From assembly GCF_008087625.1 (NCBI RefSeq), contig NZ_CP042997.1, positions 5,270,001-5,334,000 of the forward strand: 64,000 nucleotides of DNA. The letters are read 5' to 3'. Origin of the DNA: Aquisphaera giovannonii. Its GTDB lineage: Bacteria > Planctomycetota > Planctomycetia > Isosphaerales > Isosphaeraceae. The position numbers and the translations under genes are program-made. Of the stretch, positions 37,101 to 44,406 are shown piece after piece (position 1 is the stretch's first letter; each line of letters opens with the position of its first letter). Below the pieces are notes generated by a model that saw only the letters and a program-made list of their open reading frames with translations, had not been told where the DNA came from and did not search any database.

Positions 37101-40100
37101 ACCGGGTTCACCGTCGTCGAGACGGAGAGGGTGCCCGAGCCCCCGGCCAGGGCGAGCGAGGCGCCCTGGACCGTCGGCGCGAGCTGGCCGGAGTTGGCGC
37201 CGGCCGCCAGGATGATGTCGTTGGCCTGGGCCGGCGTCCCCTGGCCGTTCGAGCCCGTGTACGTGTTCTCGCGGATCGTGTTCCCGTCGCCTGAGTTGAT
37301 CGACACGCCCCCCACGAGGCTGTTGGCGATCGTGTTGCCGCCGCCCGCGCCGCCGATGGTGTTGCCGCCGGCGCCCTGGATCAGGACGCCGACGTTGTTG
37401 GTGAGGACGGCGCCGCCCGGGTCGGTGCCGATGAAGTTCCCCGCGACCGAGGTCCCGGTCGCGCCGGCGACGACCTGGATGCCGGCGGACGAGGCGAAGC
37501 CGATGACGTTGGCGGCCGTGCCGCCGACCGTGTTGCCCGTGCCGCTGACGGCGACGTCGATCGCGTTGCTGAAGGCCACCGGCGAGCCGCCCGCGGCCGC
37601 GGTGCCCTGCGTGCCGAGCTTGTTGCCGGCGGCCGTGTTGTTCGAGCCCTCCAGCGAGATGGCCGTGCCGCCGGAGAGGAAGTCGATCGTGTTGCCGGCG
37701 CCGGCGGCGGCGCCGCCGATCGTGTTCTGCGAGGCGCCGGCCATGACGCGGACGCCGAAGGCCACGCCCGCGCCGAGCTTGTTGCCGCCCGGGTCGGTGC
37801 CGATGAAGTTGCCGGCGACGACCGCGGCGGTGCCGGCGGAGGAGACGAGGACCCCGGTGGGGTTGAAGCCGATGACGTTGGCCGCCCCGGCCGTCGTGCC
37901 GCCGACGGTGTTGCCGGCGGCGGAGATCGCCACGCCGGCGAGGTTGGCGAGGTTGTCGCGGGAGCCCGCGTCGGCGACGCCGATGAAGTTCCCCTCGACC
38001 ACGTTGCCGGCGGACGCCAGGGAGACGCCCGCGGCGTTGGAGCCGATGACGTTCCGCGCCGCGGCCGTCGTGCCGCCGACCGTGTTGCCGCTGCCGGCGT
38101 CGATGAGGACCCCGACGCCGTTGCCCGGCCCGGCCGCCCTGCCCGTGGCGTCCACGCCGAGGAAGTTGGAGGCGATCGTGTTGTCGTCCGAGCCGACGTG
38201 GATCGCCGCGCCCCCGAAGCCGACGAAGCCGAGCCCCTTGACCGTGCTGCCCTTCGAGCCGGCGGCGAGCAGGATGCCGTCGGCGGAGGAGCCCAGCGCG
38301 GCGCCCACGAGGAAGACCGTCGGCGTCCCGGCGTAGTCCGGCTGCGTCGTGGCGTCGATGACGATCGCCGCGGTGATGCCCGCCGGGTCGGTCAGCGGGG
38401 TCAGCAGGTTGATGAGGTGCGGGCCGGCGCCGGGGATGGCGAAGGTGATCCTCGACCCGGCCCCCGCCAGCACGTTGGCGACGGCCGCCCGGAGCGAGCC
38501 GGTGCCGCCGTCGTTCGCGTTCGTGACCTGGAGCGCGTTGCCGATGGCGACGACGCCGGAGAAGGCCGAGGTGTCGCCGCTCGGGTCGGTGGCCGTCACC
38601 AGGACGGTGTCGCTCGTGGTGATGCCCCCCGCGTTGGGCACCGTGATGACCTGCGCGGTGCCCGTCAGGGTCACGCCCGGGATCGCCTGGCGGAAGGAGC
38701 GGGTGGTGCCGCTGACGTAGACCTCCAGCGTCACGGGCTGGCCCCCCGCCGGCGACTGGCTCACGGAGAGCCGCAGGTTGCCGGAGGCGTCGAGGGCCGC
38801 GCTGGCCAGGATCGGGGCGGCGATGCCGCCGTTGGCCCCGGGGCCCAGCACGATGTCGGCGGCGGGGCCGGCGCCCGCCCTGTAGGTGTTGCGGCTGACG
38901 ACGTTCTGCCCGCCGGAGAGGACCGAGACCCCCTGGACGACGCTGTTGGCGACGGTGTTCGCCTGCCCGGAGAGCGCGCCGCCGACGGTGTTGCCGCTGG
39001 CGCCCTGGATCAGGACCCCCACGTTGTTGGTGAGCACGGAGTCGGCCGAGTCGGTGCCGATGAGGTTGCCCTCGACCGACGTGCCGGTCGCCCCGCCGCC
39101 GACCTGGACGCCCGCGGTCGACGCGAAGCCGATGACGTTGGCGGCCGCGGCCGTCGTGCCGCCGACCGTGTTGCCGGCGCCCGTGACCGAGACGCCGACC
39201 CCGTTGCTGAAGGCGAGCGGCGAGGCGGTGCCGTGGGTGCCGAGCTTGTTGCCGGCGGCGACGTTGTTCGGGCCCTCCAGCGAGATGGCCGTGCCGGTGA
39301 AGTCCACCGTGTTGCCGGCGATCGTCGCGGAGCCGGCCGCGGCCTGGATGCCGAGGAGGGTCCCGGCGCCGAGGTTCGCGCCGGCGGCGGTCGTGTTGAC
39401 GAGGTTGTTCGAGACGACCGCGGAGGCGCCGCCGATCAGGACCCCCGTGACGTTGAAGCCCAGCACGTTCCCCGCCGCGCCGCCGACGGTGTTGCCGGCG
39501 GCGGAGATCGAGATCCCCGTGACGTTGCCGACGTTGTCGTGGGTGCCGGCGTCGGCGACGCCCACGAAGTTGCCCTCGACCACGTTGCCCGCCGAGCCGA
39601 GCGCGACGCCGATGCCGTTGGAGCCGATCACGTTCCGGTCGGCCGCGGCCGTGCCGCCGACCGTGTTGCCCGTGCCCGTGTCCACGAGGATCCCGACGCC
39701 GTTGCCCGGACCGGCGGCCTTCCCGGTGGCGTCCACGCCCACGAAGTTGGACGCGACGACGTCGCCGCTCGAGCGGACGTGGATCGCCGCGCCGCCGAAG
39801 CCGACGAATCCCAGGCCCTTCACCGTGCTGCCGTCGGAGCCGGCGGCGAGCAGGATGCCGTCGGCCGTGCCGGGCAGCCCCGCGCCGACGAGGAAGACCG
39901 TGGGCGAGCCGGCGTAGCCCGGCTGCGTCGTGGCGTCGATGATCGTCTTCGCGGTGATGGGCGGCAGCGGGGTCAGCAGGCTGATGAGGTGCGGCCCGGC
40001 GCCGGGGATGGCGAAGGTGATCGTGGCGCCCGGCGACGCCAGCGCGTTGGTGATGGCCGTCCGCAGCGAGCCGGAGCCGCCGTCGTTCGCGTTCGAGACC

Positions 40101-41752
40101 ACCAGGGCGTTGCCGATCGTCGCGACGTTGGAGAACGGCGAGGTGCTGCCGGTGGGGTCCGTGGCGGTCACCAGGATGCTGTCGCTGGTCGTGAACCCCA
40201 CCGCGTTGGCCACGGTGATCTGCTGCGGCGTGGCCGTCAGGGTCTTGCCCGCGATCGTCGTCTTGAAGACCCGCGAGCCGGCGCCCAGGAGGTAGACCTC
40301 CAGGTCCACCGGCTGGGACCCGCCGGCCGGCTGGCTGATCGAGAGCGTCAGGGTGCCGGCCGTCGCGTCCACCGAGGCGCTGCCGAGCACCGGCGCCGCG
40401 ATGCCGTCGTTGGCGCCCGGGGCCACCACGATGTCCGCGGGGGGGCCCGACCCGCCGGCGTAGAGGTTCCGGCTCACGCGGTTGCCGGTCCCCGTCAGGA
40501 CCGAGACGCCCTGCTGCGCGCTGAAGCCGACCGTGTTGGCCAGCCCGGAGGCGCCGCCGATCGTGTTGCCGTCGGAGTTGAGGACCTGGATGCCGTACGC
40601 GTTGCCGCGGTTGGCCGCGGCGGCCGAGTCCGTGCCGATGAGGTTGCCGCCGATGAGGTTGCCGGAGGGCGTCGGGCCGGAGATCAGGATCCCGGCGCCG
40701 GTGTTGAAGTCGATCTGGTTGCCGGCGCCGGCGCCGCCGATCGTGTTGCCCCCGGCCTGGTTGATCTGCACGCCGAAGAGGTTGTGCAGGTTGCCCCCGG
40801 AGGCATTGGTGCCGATGAAGTTGCCCTGCACGGCGTTGGAGGTCGCCGCGGCGCCGTTGATCAGGATGCCGGTGTTGGTGCTGAAGGCGACGGTGTTGCC
40901 GGCGCCGGCGGTCGCGCCGCCGATGGTGTTCGTGCCGCCGCCGACGAGCACGCCGACGGCGTTGCCCCGGTCCTGGTTCGCGGCGTCGGTGCCGATGAGG
41001 TTGCCCTGCAGCAGGTTCGCGGCGGCGGCGGCGTCGATCTCGACCCCCGCGGTCGTGGCGAAGCCGATGGCATTGCCCGCGCCGGCGGCCGTGCCGCCGA
41101 TCGTGTTCAGCGTCCCCCCCGCGATCAGGACGCCCCGGGCCATGCCGCCGAAGTTCGTCCCGGAGGCGTCGGTGCCGACCACGTTGCCGAGCAGCGCGTT
41201 GTGGGCCGACGCGTCGATCTTCACGCCGATCGAGTCCGAGTACAGGACGTTCCCCTGGTTGGCCCCGGTGCCGCCGATCGTGTTGCCGTCGGACTGGGCG
41301 AGGATGCCGTAGCCGTTCAGGAAGCCGAAGACCGTGAGGCCCTGGATGACGCTGCCGCCGGACCCGGCCGCGAGGGTCAGGCCGTCGCCGGAGGTCAGGG
41401 CGGTGCCGTTGACCTTCACGACCGCCGCCTTGCCCAGGAAGGCCGCCTCGCTGGTGCCGTCGATCGTCACCACGCCGGTGATCGCCGGCAGCGCGCCCGA
41501 CGCGGGCGCCAGGTCGATCTGGTAGACCCCCGTGCCGTTGTCCGGGATGTGGAACTGGATCGTGTCCGCGCCGCCGGCCTGGTTCGCGTCGAGGATCGCC
41601 TGCCGGAGTGAGCCCGCCCCGGTCGCGGCGGTGTTGACCACGAGGATGTTGGCGGGCAGCACCCGCTCCTCGATCCTCTCCCAGTCGAGCGAGATCCGCG
41701 GCCTCTTCCCCCGGACCCGATCCCGCCGCCCGCCCTGACTGAAGAGGCTCAT
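31124..41752 (-). CDS. Giant parallel beta-helix surface protein
   Basis: 3542 aa from ATG 41752. The N-terminus SLDWERIEERVLPANI matches the planctomycete LEDR-type export motif; no classical signal peptide. Nearly the whole protein is right-handed beta-helix repeats of the NosD/pectate-lyase type, with hundreds of short units like GNTIGGTAAGAGNVI, GNFIGTDATG and NGVLIQGASGN. Four CSLREA-like modules (NANDGGSGSLRTAITN near 545, NANDGGTGSLRAAVAN near 1080, NNEDTGTGSLRQVIHD near 1634 and TAATGAGSLRQAILDANQAG near 42), each followed by TFAIPGAGPHLI-type and IDATTQPGYAG-type segments, divide it into blocks, joined by Ig-like strands (TLTLSISQPAGG). The C-terminus is basic (RTRNRRGKATG, PRGPRRRKG). 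It is probably a cell-surface adhesin or filament; Asn/Gly ladders are typical of such proteins. Confidence 0.9.
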   Translation of the reverse strand: MSLFSQGGRRDRVRGKRPRISLDWERIEERVLPANILVVNTAATGAGSLRQAILDANQAGGADTIQFHIPDNGTGVYQIDLAPASGALPAITGVVTIDGTSEAAFLGKAAVVKVNGTALTSGDGLTLAAGSGGSVIQGLTVFGFLNGYGILAQSDGNTIGGTGANQGNVLYSDSIGVKIDASAHNALLGNVVGTDASGTNFGGMARGVLIAGGTLNTIGGTAAGAGNAIGFATTAGVEIDAAAAANLLQGNLIGTDAANQDRGNAVGVLVGGGTNTIGGATAGAGNTVAFSTNTGILINGAAATSNAVQGNFIGTNASGGNLHNLFGVQINQAGGNTIGGAGAGNQIDFNTGAGILISGPTPSGNLIGGNLIGTDSAAAANRGNAYGIQVLNSDGNTIGGASGLANTVGFSAQQGVSVLTGTGNRVSRNLYAGGSGPPADIVVAPGANDGIAAPVLGSASVDATAGTLTLSISQPAGGSQPVDLEVYLLGAGSRVFKTTIAGKTLTATPQQITVANAVGFTTSDSILVTATDPTGSTSPFSNVATIGNALVVSNANDGGSGSLRTAITNALASPGATITFAIPGAGPHLISLLTPLPPITAKTIIDATTQPGYAGSPTVFLVGAGLPGTADGILLAAGSDGSTVKGLGFVGFGGAAIHVRSSGDVVASNFVGVDATGKAAGPGNGVGILVDTGTGNTVGGTAAADRNVIGSNGIGVALGSAGNVVEGNFVGVADAGTHDNVGNVTGISISAAGNTVGGAAGNVLGFNVTGVLIGGASAVVSNNLVNTTAAGANLGAGTLLGIQAAAGSATIAGNTVDFTGTAISLEGPNNVAAGNKLGTHGTASPLAFSNGVGVSVTGAGNTVGGTTAAAANVIGFASTAGVQVGGGATGTSVEGNLIGTDSADSVLTNNVGVLIQGASGNTVGGALSGQANTVANSVVQGVSVLSGGQNVVSRNTYRAGAGPAADIVLGPGANGGIAAPILASAALDASGNLRLSVSQSPAGGQPVTLEVYVSGTTRSFRQAIPGVTLTGTAQVITVPNAGGITTSDTVLVTATDPSGDTSAFSGVVAIGNALQVTNANDGGTGSLRAAVANVLAGAGSRITFAIPGAGPHLINLLTPLTDPAGITAAIVIDATTQPDYAGTPTVFLVGAALGSSADGILLAAGSKGSTVKGLGFVGFGGAAIHVGSDDNTIASNFLGVDATGRAAGPGNGVGVLIDAGSGNTVGGTTAAARNVIGSNAAGVSLASAGNVVEGNFIGVADAGSRDNLANLAGVAISAAGNTVGGTTAGAANVIGFNPTGVLVSSAGTAAVVAGNFIGTDPGGNKLGAGVAFGVRVMAGASQNTIGGAAAGAGNTIDFLSGGTAISLEGSNNTAAGNKLGTQGTAAAGGSPVAFSNAIDVAVSGTGNTVGGTAANVIGFASSAGIQVVAGATGTSVAGNFIGTDPGGAVLTNNVGVLIQGAGGNTIGGAGGGNTIANSLVGGVSINSGDGNTIRENTYTGSNGQGTPAQANDIILAAGANSGQLAPTVQGASLALAGGSGTLSVSTTVNPVLAGTPTFEVYRIVNGAREFLGAPLAGDVRADGGGTYTFTLAVTGVTTNSQVLLTDTAPGGSTSPFSNAVKVAEPNEVTNNEDTGTGSLRQVIHDYNLSGTSTTIIFGPAFFTTSRVIALESDLEPITRPVTIDVGTPGAIPTYGLQLVSLAADGSSLPSAGTSVVDVGLDGGNLLSIRVFDAAGRIVLDLGEAALPATQAAAITALKGRVSGLLGSAPDPSTRAQVLGQVQSIVSPLLLAKITRDTNPADPPSSAVNGLVLGSKAGAQGGSSGSSIAGLSLFGFKAGAGLVIQTTGNSITRGYFGYDPDAPLAGNGNGTGILLAGGSGGNSIGGAAAVSRVFVAGNTGDGIDIGQAGASGASDGNWIINATVGTTAFQDKQNNGNRGDGIRVTNSSGNTIGGPAADNANRVLVSGNGGTGSAGAGVRITGGSANVVANALIGTSETGAVSSGNFSNPVGVLIEGSSAGNTIGYSAALAAATAGRGAADPLRWRPDSPYANVISGNLVAGVELDGVAGNSVVGNQVGSDITGVLAIGNGSGAQGKGGIWLNGSWGNAIGGDDAAVTGPGADGNAITVIVRLGNSITDNARDGILAQNDRALSVPVADPSATTPANTVRNNLISRNTLNGIHFVGDLTGSGVTLTGPGGHPSPGGFLAVEGNLIGTTADGLSAHSPVTGASQGNGLSGILLEQSAAAAAGTSLTGVTIRDNTISGNGLSGITAQAAAGGTGYSTLARVAILGNFIGLNRFGTSVVDAASADPAAASTTPKPMGNVLDGILIDGLQGVTVGGTAADAFDLSGGGAAARGTGANVISGNLGRGIEVRNVRDAGPGSLPILIQGNIIGMNAAGQAAAAVANAIDFRGQALGWSVVNMGNLGDGIFLLGTSNVQVFGNLISANRAAGIHAATQTPGSENVAYLAVRGNRIGTDAAGGSISQTVAVPGGGGGPGSSQVVNTGNGSDGLFLDGISGAMTVAAAPGAGGTAASFVGVDGNIIAGNRANGIDLLQSSRIGIGGNWIGTNSINGTGLGNSANGIFINGSSDNEIGGAGGSNVIAGNQASGILISKGADASGSLTFAASRNAIAGNFIGAAPTPDGRGGQAMQPNPNRVSGLVISGGTSNAVDGNVISGNLLYGVLLANSADGNTISGNFIGTDAAGDARLGNTSEGVFVIGGNDSNRDAEAVGNAITGNTISGNQGNGVHLFGSNTVRNSISGNVIGLDPAGNNPIANQGNGIYLDATGKAGGATEDANLVAGNVVSGNGQSGVMIYAVETTPAPSGYRNILRGNFIGTNRAGTASRPNGGNGVFIYGSSLNLVGGADAGLGGGQAPALTLGASEGNLISGNAQAGVAIFSPVANLKAFGNDVYGNFIGTDASGMAAIPNADGVDILSAQGNRVGGAGLANLISGNLSNGVYVTRVSDNDGSGNAVASNLIGTDRTGAARLAGSQQAFGVYLYNVTGNVVGQAGGATLGGTNVPLSPANVISGNAQAGVRIGGTSSGNAVQGNYIGLGLDGTAHSDAADLSNLVGVMLADQAAGNAIGGAAPGAGNILTQGSLRDGTAVGVEASGPGVHGNAIQGNLIGLDRGGSPVLNGQGAVVSQIGVLINGSPGNLVGGASTAWNPPGSSPTGFGPSLVRNVISGNAQAGVEITGPNATGNAVQGNFLGTNLAGDGRPAVPAAFAAAYALAPTQTSGVYILNARGNVVGGHGFGNLISGNQIGVNITGPATTAAAAGSGSNAVLENIIGTDLTGTRAVPNFEFGVFVNGSPNNLIDGNLISANGLAGVEISGGGSQVGASQNATGLGNVISNNRIGTNIAGAKAFPANPGDVNPTANPVVSTGGNLVYYGLQLHGVVILGTSSNTASGNLIAGNVFVGVYITRRDFNGTVYALPVGNQVLSNQVIANGIYGVLRYDAPQNSVPQGRTRNRRGKATGANTFSSNPIALADYITGFNSRSRQKTPQSTLLPAGLGQSGQVNAPSKQTTGKAHPRGPRRRKG

Positions 41753-42325
41753 TCCAGGAGTCCTTCGCTATGACTCGCGATCGCGAGGGAGGCCATTCGC
41801 CGCGGCGGCCGGAGGACAACCCCCCGCCCGAACCCCCAGCAGGGATCCGCCCGGGCCAGCCCTATCGGGGCAACGAGCGCCCCGCGACATGTGCTAACCA
41901 TCAAGCTGGCGGGACGATTTCCGAAAACCCCCGGCCCGTGAACCTTATGGCGAGGCAAAGGCCATTGCCGGGCTCCCCGGCCTGCGGCCGACGGGAATCC
42001 GCGATGAGCAATCATTCACACTATCGTGATTGGTCCACGACCGCAATGGTGAGGCCCGGAAAGCCCACCTTCCGTCGCGATCCCGCATCGAACCGGCGCG
42101 GGCGGATGGCGAAGCTGCTCGCTGGCGGGAACGATCATGCCTCCACCGAACGAACCGATCCATTCTAGCCGAGAACTCGCGGATTGATGCCTTCAAGTCC
42201 CGCAAATTACCCAGATTTTCGCCGTTCCGATCCACACGAGAGCGAACGGCACGGCGACGGAACGGGCGGGGCGGGCCCGAACGGGCCCGATTCCGCTCCG
42301 GCGTTCGCGATCGTTCCGGTGCGCT
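41753..42325. other. Upstream region of the giant beta-helix gene
   Basis: 570 bp without a convincing gene, of somewhat lower GC (GCAATCATTCACACTATCGTG region near 42010). It should contain the promoter for the giant gene on the minus strand; no consensus boxes are clear. Confidence 0.4.
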
Positions 42326-43105
42326 TCACCATCCCTCGAGGCCCGTGTCGGCCTTGGGGAGGTGGGCCCTGATGGCCTTGATGAGCGGGGCGGGGTCTTC
42401 GGTCAGGCCGCTGAAGGCCATGGTCAGCAGTCGCTTGCCGGCCGCGTCCTTGAGCGTGACGAGGCGATCCCCGACGAGCCGGCCTCGGGGGTCATGATGG
42501 GTCTCGATGTCGCAGGAGTCGATGCGCGACCACGGGACGAAGCGGCGGCGGAAGCCGAAACGCCGCGGATAGCCCGTGACGCCGTAGGCGTCGGCCCAGG
42601 CCTGGGGCTTGCCGTGGTTCAGCTCGTAGAAGCAGCCGGCAGAGCATACGCCGAAGGCCCCGACGCAGGCGAGGACCTGGGGCCAGTGTCGCATGCCATC
42701 CGGATGCAGAAGGGACGCGGCTCCGGCGAGGGAAAATCCGAGGGAGGCCGCGCCGAATCCGATGTTGAGTCCGCGTTTCGCGTGGATCTCGACCCGCCCC
42801 TTCTCGGCGCTTTCGGGGATGGCCTCGAGATCGGCCCTGTACCAGGTTTCGACCGTCTTGCCGCTGTGGGCGAAGCGTTGCCGCTTGAGGATTACGTTCA
42901 CGATCTGGTGGGTGAGTCCGAAGACCGTGAGAAGCAAGACGGGGTGAACGTCGGGCTTGATTTGGATGCCGAGGGCGTCACCGATTCTCATCTCGACGAA
43001 TTTCGCCGCGAAGACCGCCGGTACGGAGATCAGAGCGAACAGGCACCCGACCGCGGCCTTCGGGGCCAGGGGCTTCCCGGCATCCTCGGGCGACTTCCCC
43101 TCCAT
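42326..43105 (-). CDS. Membrane protein, paralogue 1 of tandem pair
   Basis: 259 aa. Two hydrophobic segments near the start (AAVGCLFALISVPAVFAAKF and VHPVLLLTVFGLTHQIVNVI), a cytoplasmic strand-rich stretch (GRVEIHAKRGLNIGFGAASL), then helices near 120-165 (FSLAGAASLL, VLACVGAFGVCSAGCFYEL). The C-terminal 90 residues form a conserved module (GVTGYPRRFGFRRRFVPWSR, IDSCDIETHHDPRGRLVGDR, LLTMAFSGLTEDPAPLIKAI, RAHLPKAD) resembling a PH-like domain behind membrane helices. The gene is paralogous to the next one, most closely at the 3' end. Function unknown. Confidence 0.75.
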   Translation of the reverse strand: MEGKSPEDAGKPLAPKAAVGCLFALISVPAVFAAKFVEMRIGDALGIQIKPDVHPVLLLTVFGLTHQIVNVILKRQRFAHSGKTVETWYRADLEAIPESAEKGRVEIHAKRGLNIGFGAASLGFSLAGAASLLHPDGMRHWPQVLACVGAFGVCSAGCFYELNHGKPQAWADAYGVTGYPRRFGFRRRFVPWSRIDSCDIETHHDPRGRLVGDRLVTLKDAAGKRLLTMAFSGLTEDPAPLIKAIRAHLPKADTGLEGW

Positions 43106-43191
43106 CGCTCACCCTCGAACGAGATCGGATCGCCGGGCAGGGGACCCGCCACCGGCCCCCGCGCCCCGGTGTGGCATGGTAACGCGGGGCC

Positions 43192-43986
43192 TCACCAGTC
43201 GTCGATGCCCCGGTCGGGCTTGGGGAGGTGGGCCCTGATGGCCTTGATGAGCGGGGCGGGGTCTTCGGTCAGGCCGCCGAAGGCCATGGTCAGCAGGCGC
43301 TTGCCGGCCGCGCCCTTGAGCGTCAATAGGACGACGGAGGGCTTGCCCTGGATGTCGTGGCGGGTCTCGACGTCGCAGGACTCGATGCTTGACCACGGGA
43401 CGAACCGGCGGCGGAAGCCGAAGCGGAGGGGATAGCCCGTGACGCCGGAGGCGTCGGCCCAGGCCTGGGGCACGCGCCGGGCGAGATCGTAGAAGCAGCC
43501 GACGGTGCCCGCTCCGAAGAGGCCCAGGCCGACGACCGCGAATGGCCGGTATTCCTTGATGTCCGAATCCAGCAGGAGGAACGCCACGAGGGCGAGGGAG
43601 AATCCCAGGCAGCCCAGGCCGCACGCGAGGAGAACCCCGCGCCTCGCGTGGACTACGACCCGCTCCTCGTCGTCGCCATCGGGGCCGGCCCCGGGATCGG
43701 CCCGGTGCCAGGTCACGACCGTCTTGCCGCTCCGCGACAGGCCCTGACGCGTGAGGATCCGATCGGCGATCCATTTGGCGAGCATCATGTTCCCGATGGC
43801 CCCGCCGCCGACGAACCGGCCCACGTCGCGCCTGTGTCCCAGCCCGAGCCGGTGATCCAGGGCCAGGAGGACGACCATCTCGACGATGCCCAGAGGGATC
43901 ATGATGAGCATGACCAGGCACCCGACCTGGCTCGTCGAGGCCACAGCCGTCTCGTCATGCTCGGGCGACTCCCAGCTCCGGCCCAT
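43192..43986 (-). CDS. Membrane protein, paralogue 2 of tandem pair
   Basis: 264 aa, about 85 bp upstream of paralogue 1 on the same strand. Same plan: TM segments (GCLVMLIMIPLGIVEMVVLL, GVLLACGLGCLGFSLALVAF, PFAVVGLGLFGAGTVGCFYD) and the same C-terminal module (GVTGYPLRFGFRRRFVPWSS, IESCDVETRHDIQGKPSVVL, LLTMAFGGLTEDPAPLIKAI). The middle and N-terminal parts are diverged while the last 100 bp differ at only a few positions, which suggests gene conversion. Start at ATG 43986. Confidence 0.75.
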   Translation of the reverse strand: MGRSWESPEHDETAVASTSQVGCLVMLIMIPLGIVEMVVLLALDHRLGLGHRRDVGRFVGGGAIGNMMLAKWIADRILTRQGLSRSGKTVVTWHRADPGAGPDGDDEERVVVHARRGVLLACGLGCLGFSLALVAFLLLDSDIKEYRPFAVVGLGLFGAGTVGCFYDLARRVPQAWADASGVTGYPLRFGFRRRFVPWSSIESCDVETRHDIQGKPSVVLLTLKGAAGKRLLTMAFGGLTEDPAPLIKAIRAHLPKPDRGIDDW

Positions 43987-44205
43987 CGCCTGCCTCCAAA
44001 CGAGATCGCATCGCGGGGCGGAGGTCTTCGATGGGGCCCTCCGTCTCGGCCATGGGCATGGTAATTCGGCTCATGCCGAACCGGCAATGGACATCGCGTA
44101 GGCATCCAGATATGCCACGGCCCGGCGAGGCTCGTCGAGGCGTGCGGGCCCTCCTCTGCGGGGAGAGACGGATTCCAAACTGCGAGTCGGGCCGAGAGCT
44201 CCTGT

Positions 44206-44244
44206 CCCCTCTCCCGCTCGGCGGGAGAGGGCTAGGGTGAGGGG
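44206..44244. repeat. REP-like palindrome, facing copy 1
   Basis: CCCCTCTCCCGCTCGGCGGG then AGAGGGCTAGGGTGAGGGG; reverse complement of 44291-44328. Confidence 0.8.
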
Positions 44245-44290
44245 CTTCCCGCCGGGGCTCCCGGGCCCTCTTCGCCCGGGGTTGGCTCCG

Positions 44291-44328
44291 CCCTCACCCC
44301 AACCCTCTCCCGCCGAGCGGGAGCGGGG
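44291..44328. repeat. REP-like palindrome, facing copy 2
   Basis: CCCTCACCCCAACCCTCTCC then CGCCGAGCGGGAGCGGGG. With 44206-44244 it could fold into one long hairpin, a possible terminator for the giant gene ending at 44407. Confidence 0.8.
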
Positions 44329-44406
44329 GAAGTCTGATCGCTCCGCGTGCAGGAGGGCGAAGGCCGGCGCCGCGCTCGCGTTCGTCGTCGTCCCCTCGGC
44401 CCGCGG

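Larger units (their letters stand above)
43987..44406. other. Intergenic region with paired REP-like palindromes
   Basis: 420 bp without a gene. Two inverted REP-like copies face each other (44206-44244 and 44291-44328) with a 46-bp spacer, an arrangement like bacterial BIMEs, just downstream of the second giant gene. Confidence 0.7.

Noticed and set aside
31103-41611. Very long open frames (2063 and 1137 aa) opposite the giant beta-helix gene
   Set aside because: They come from the strong G/C codon bias and repeats of the giant gene; their peptides are Asp/Arg/Gly/Ala/Val-rich and have no domain or start site.
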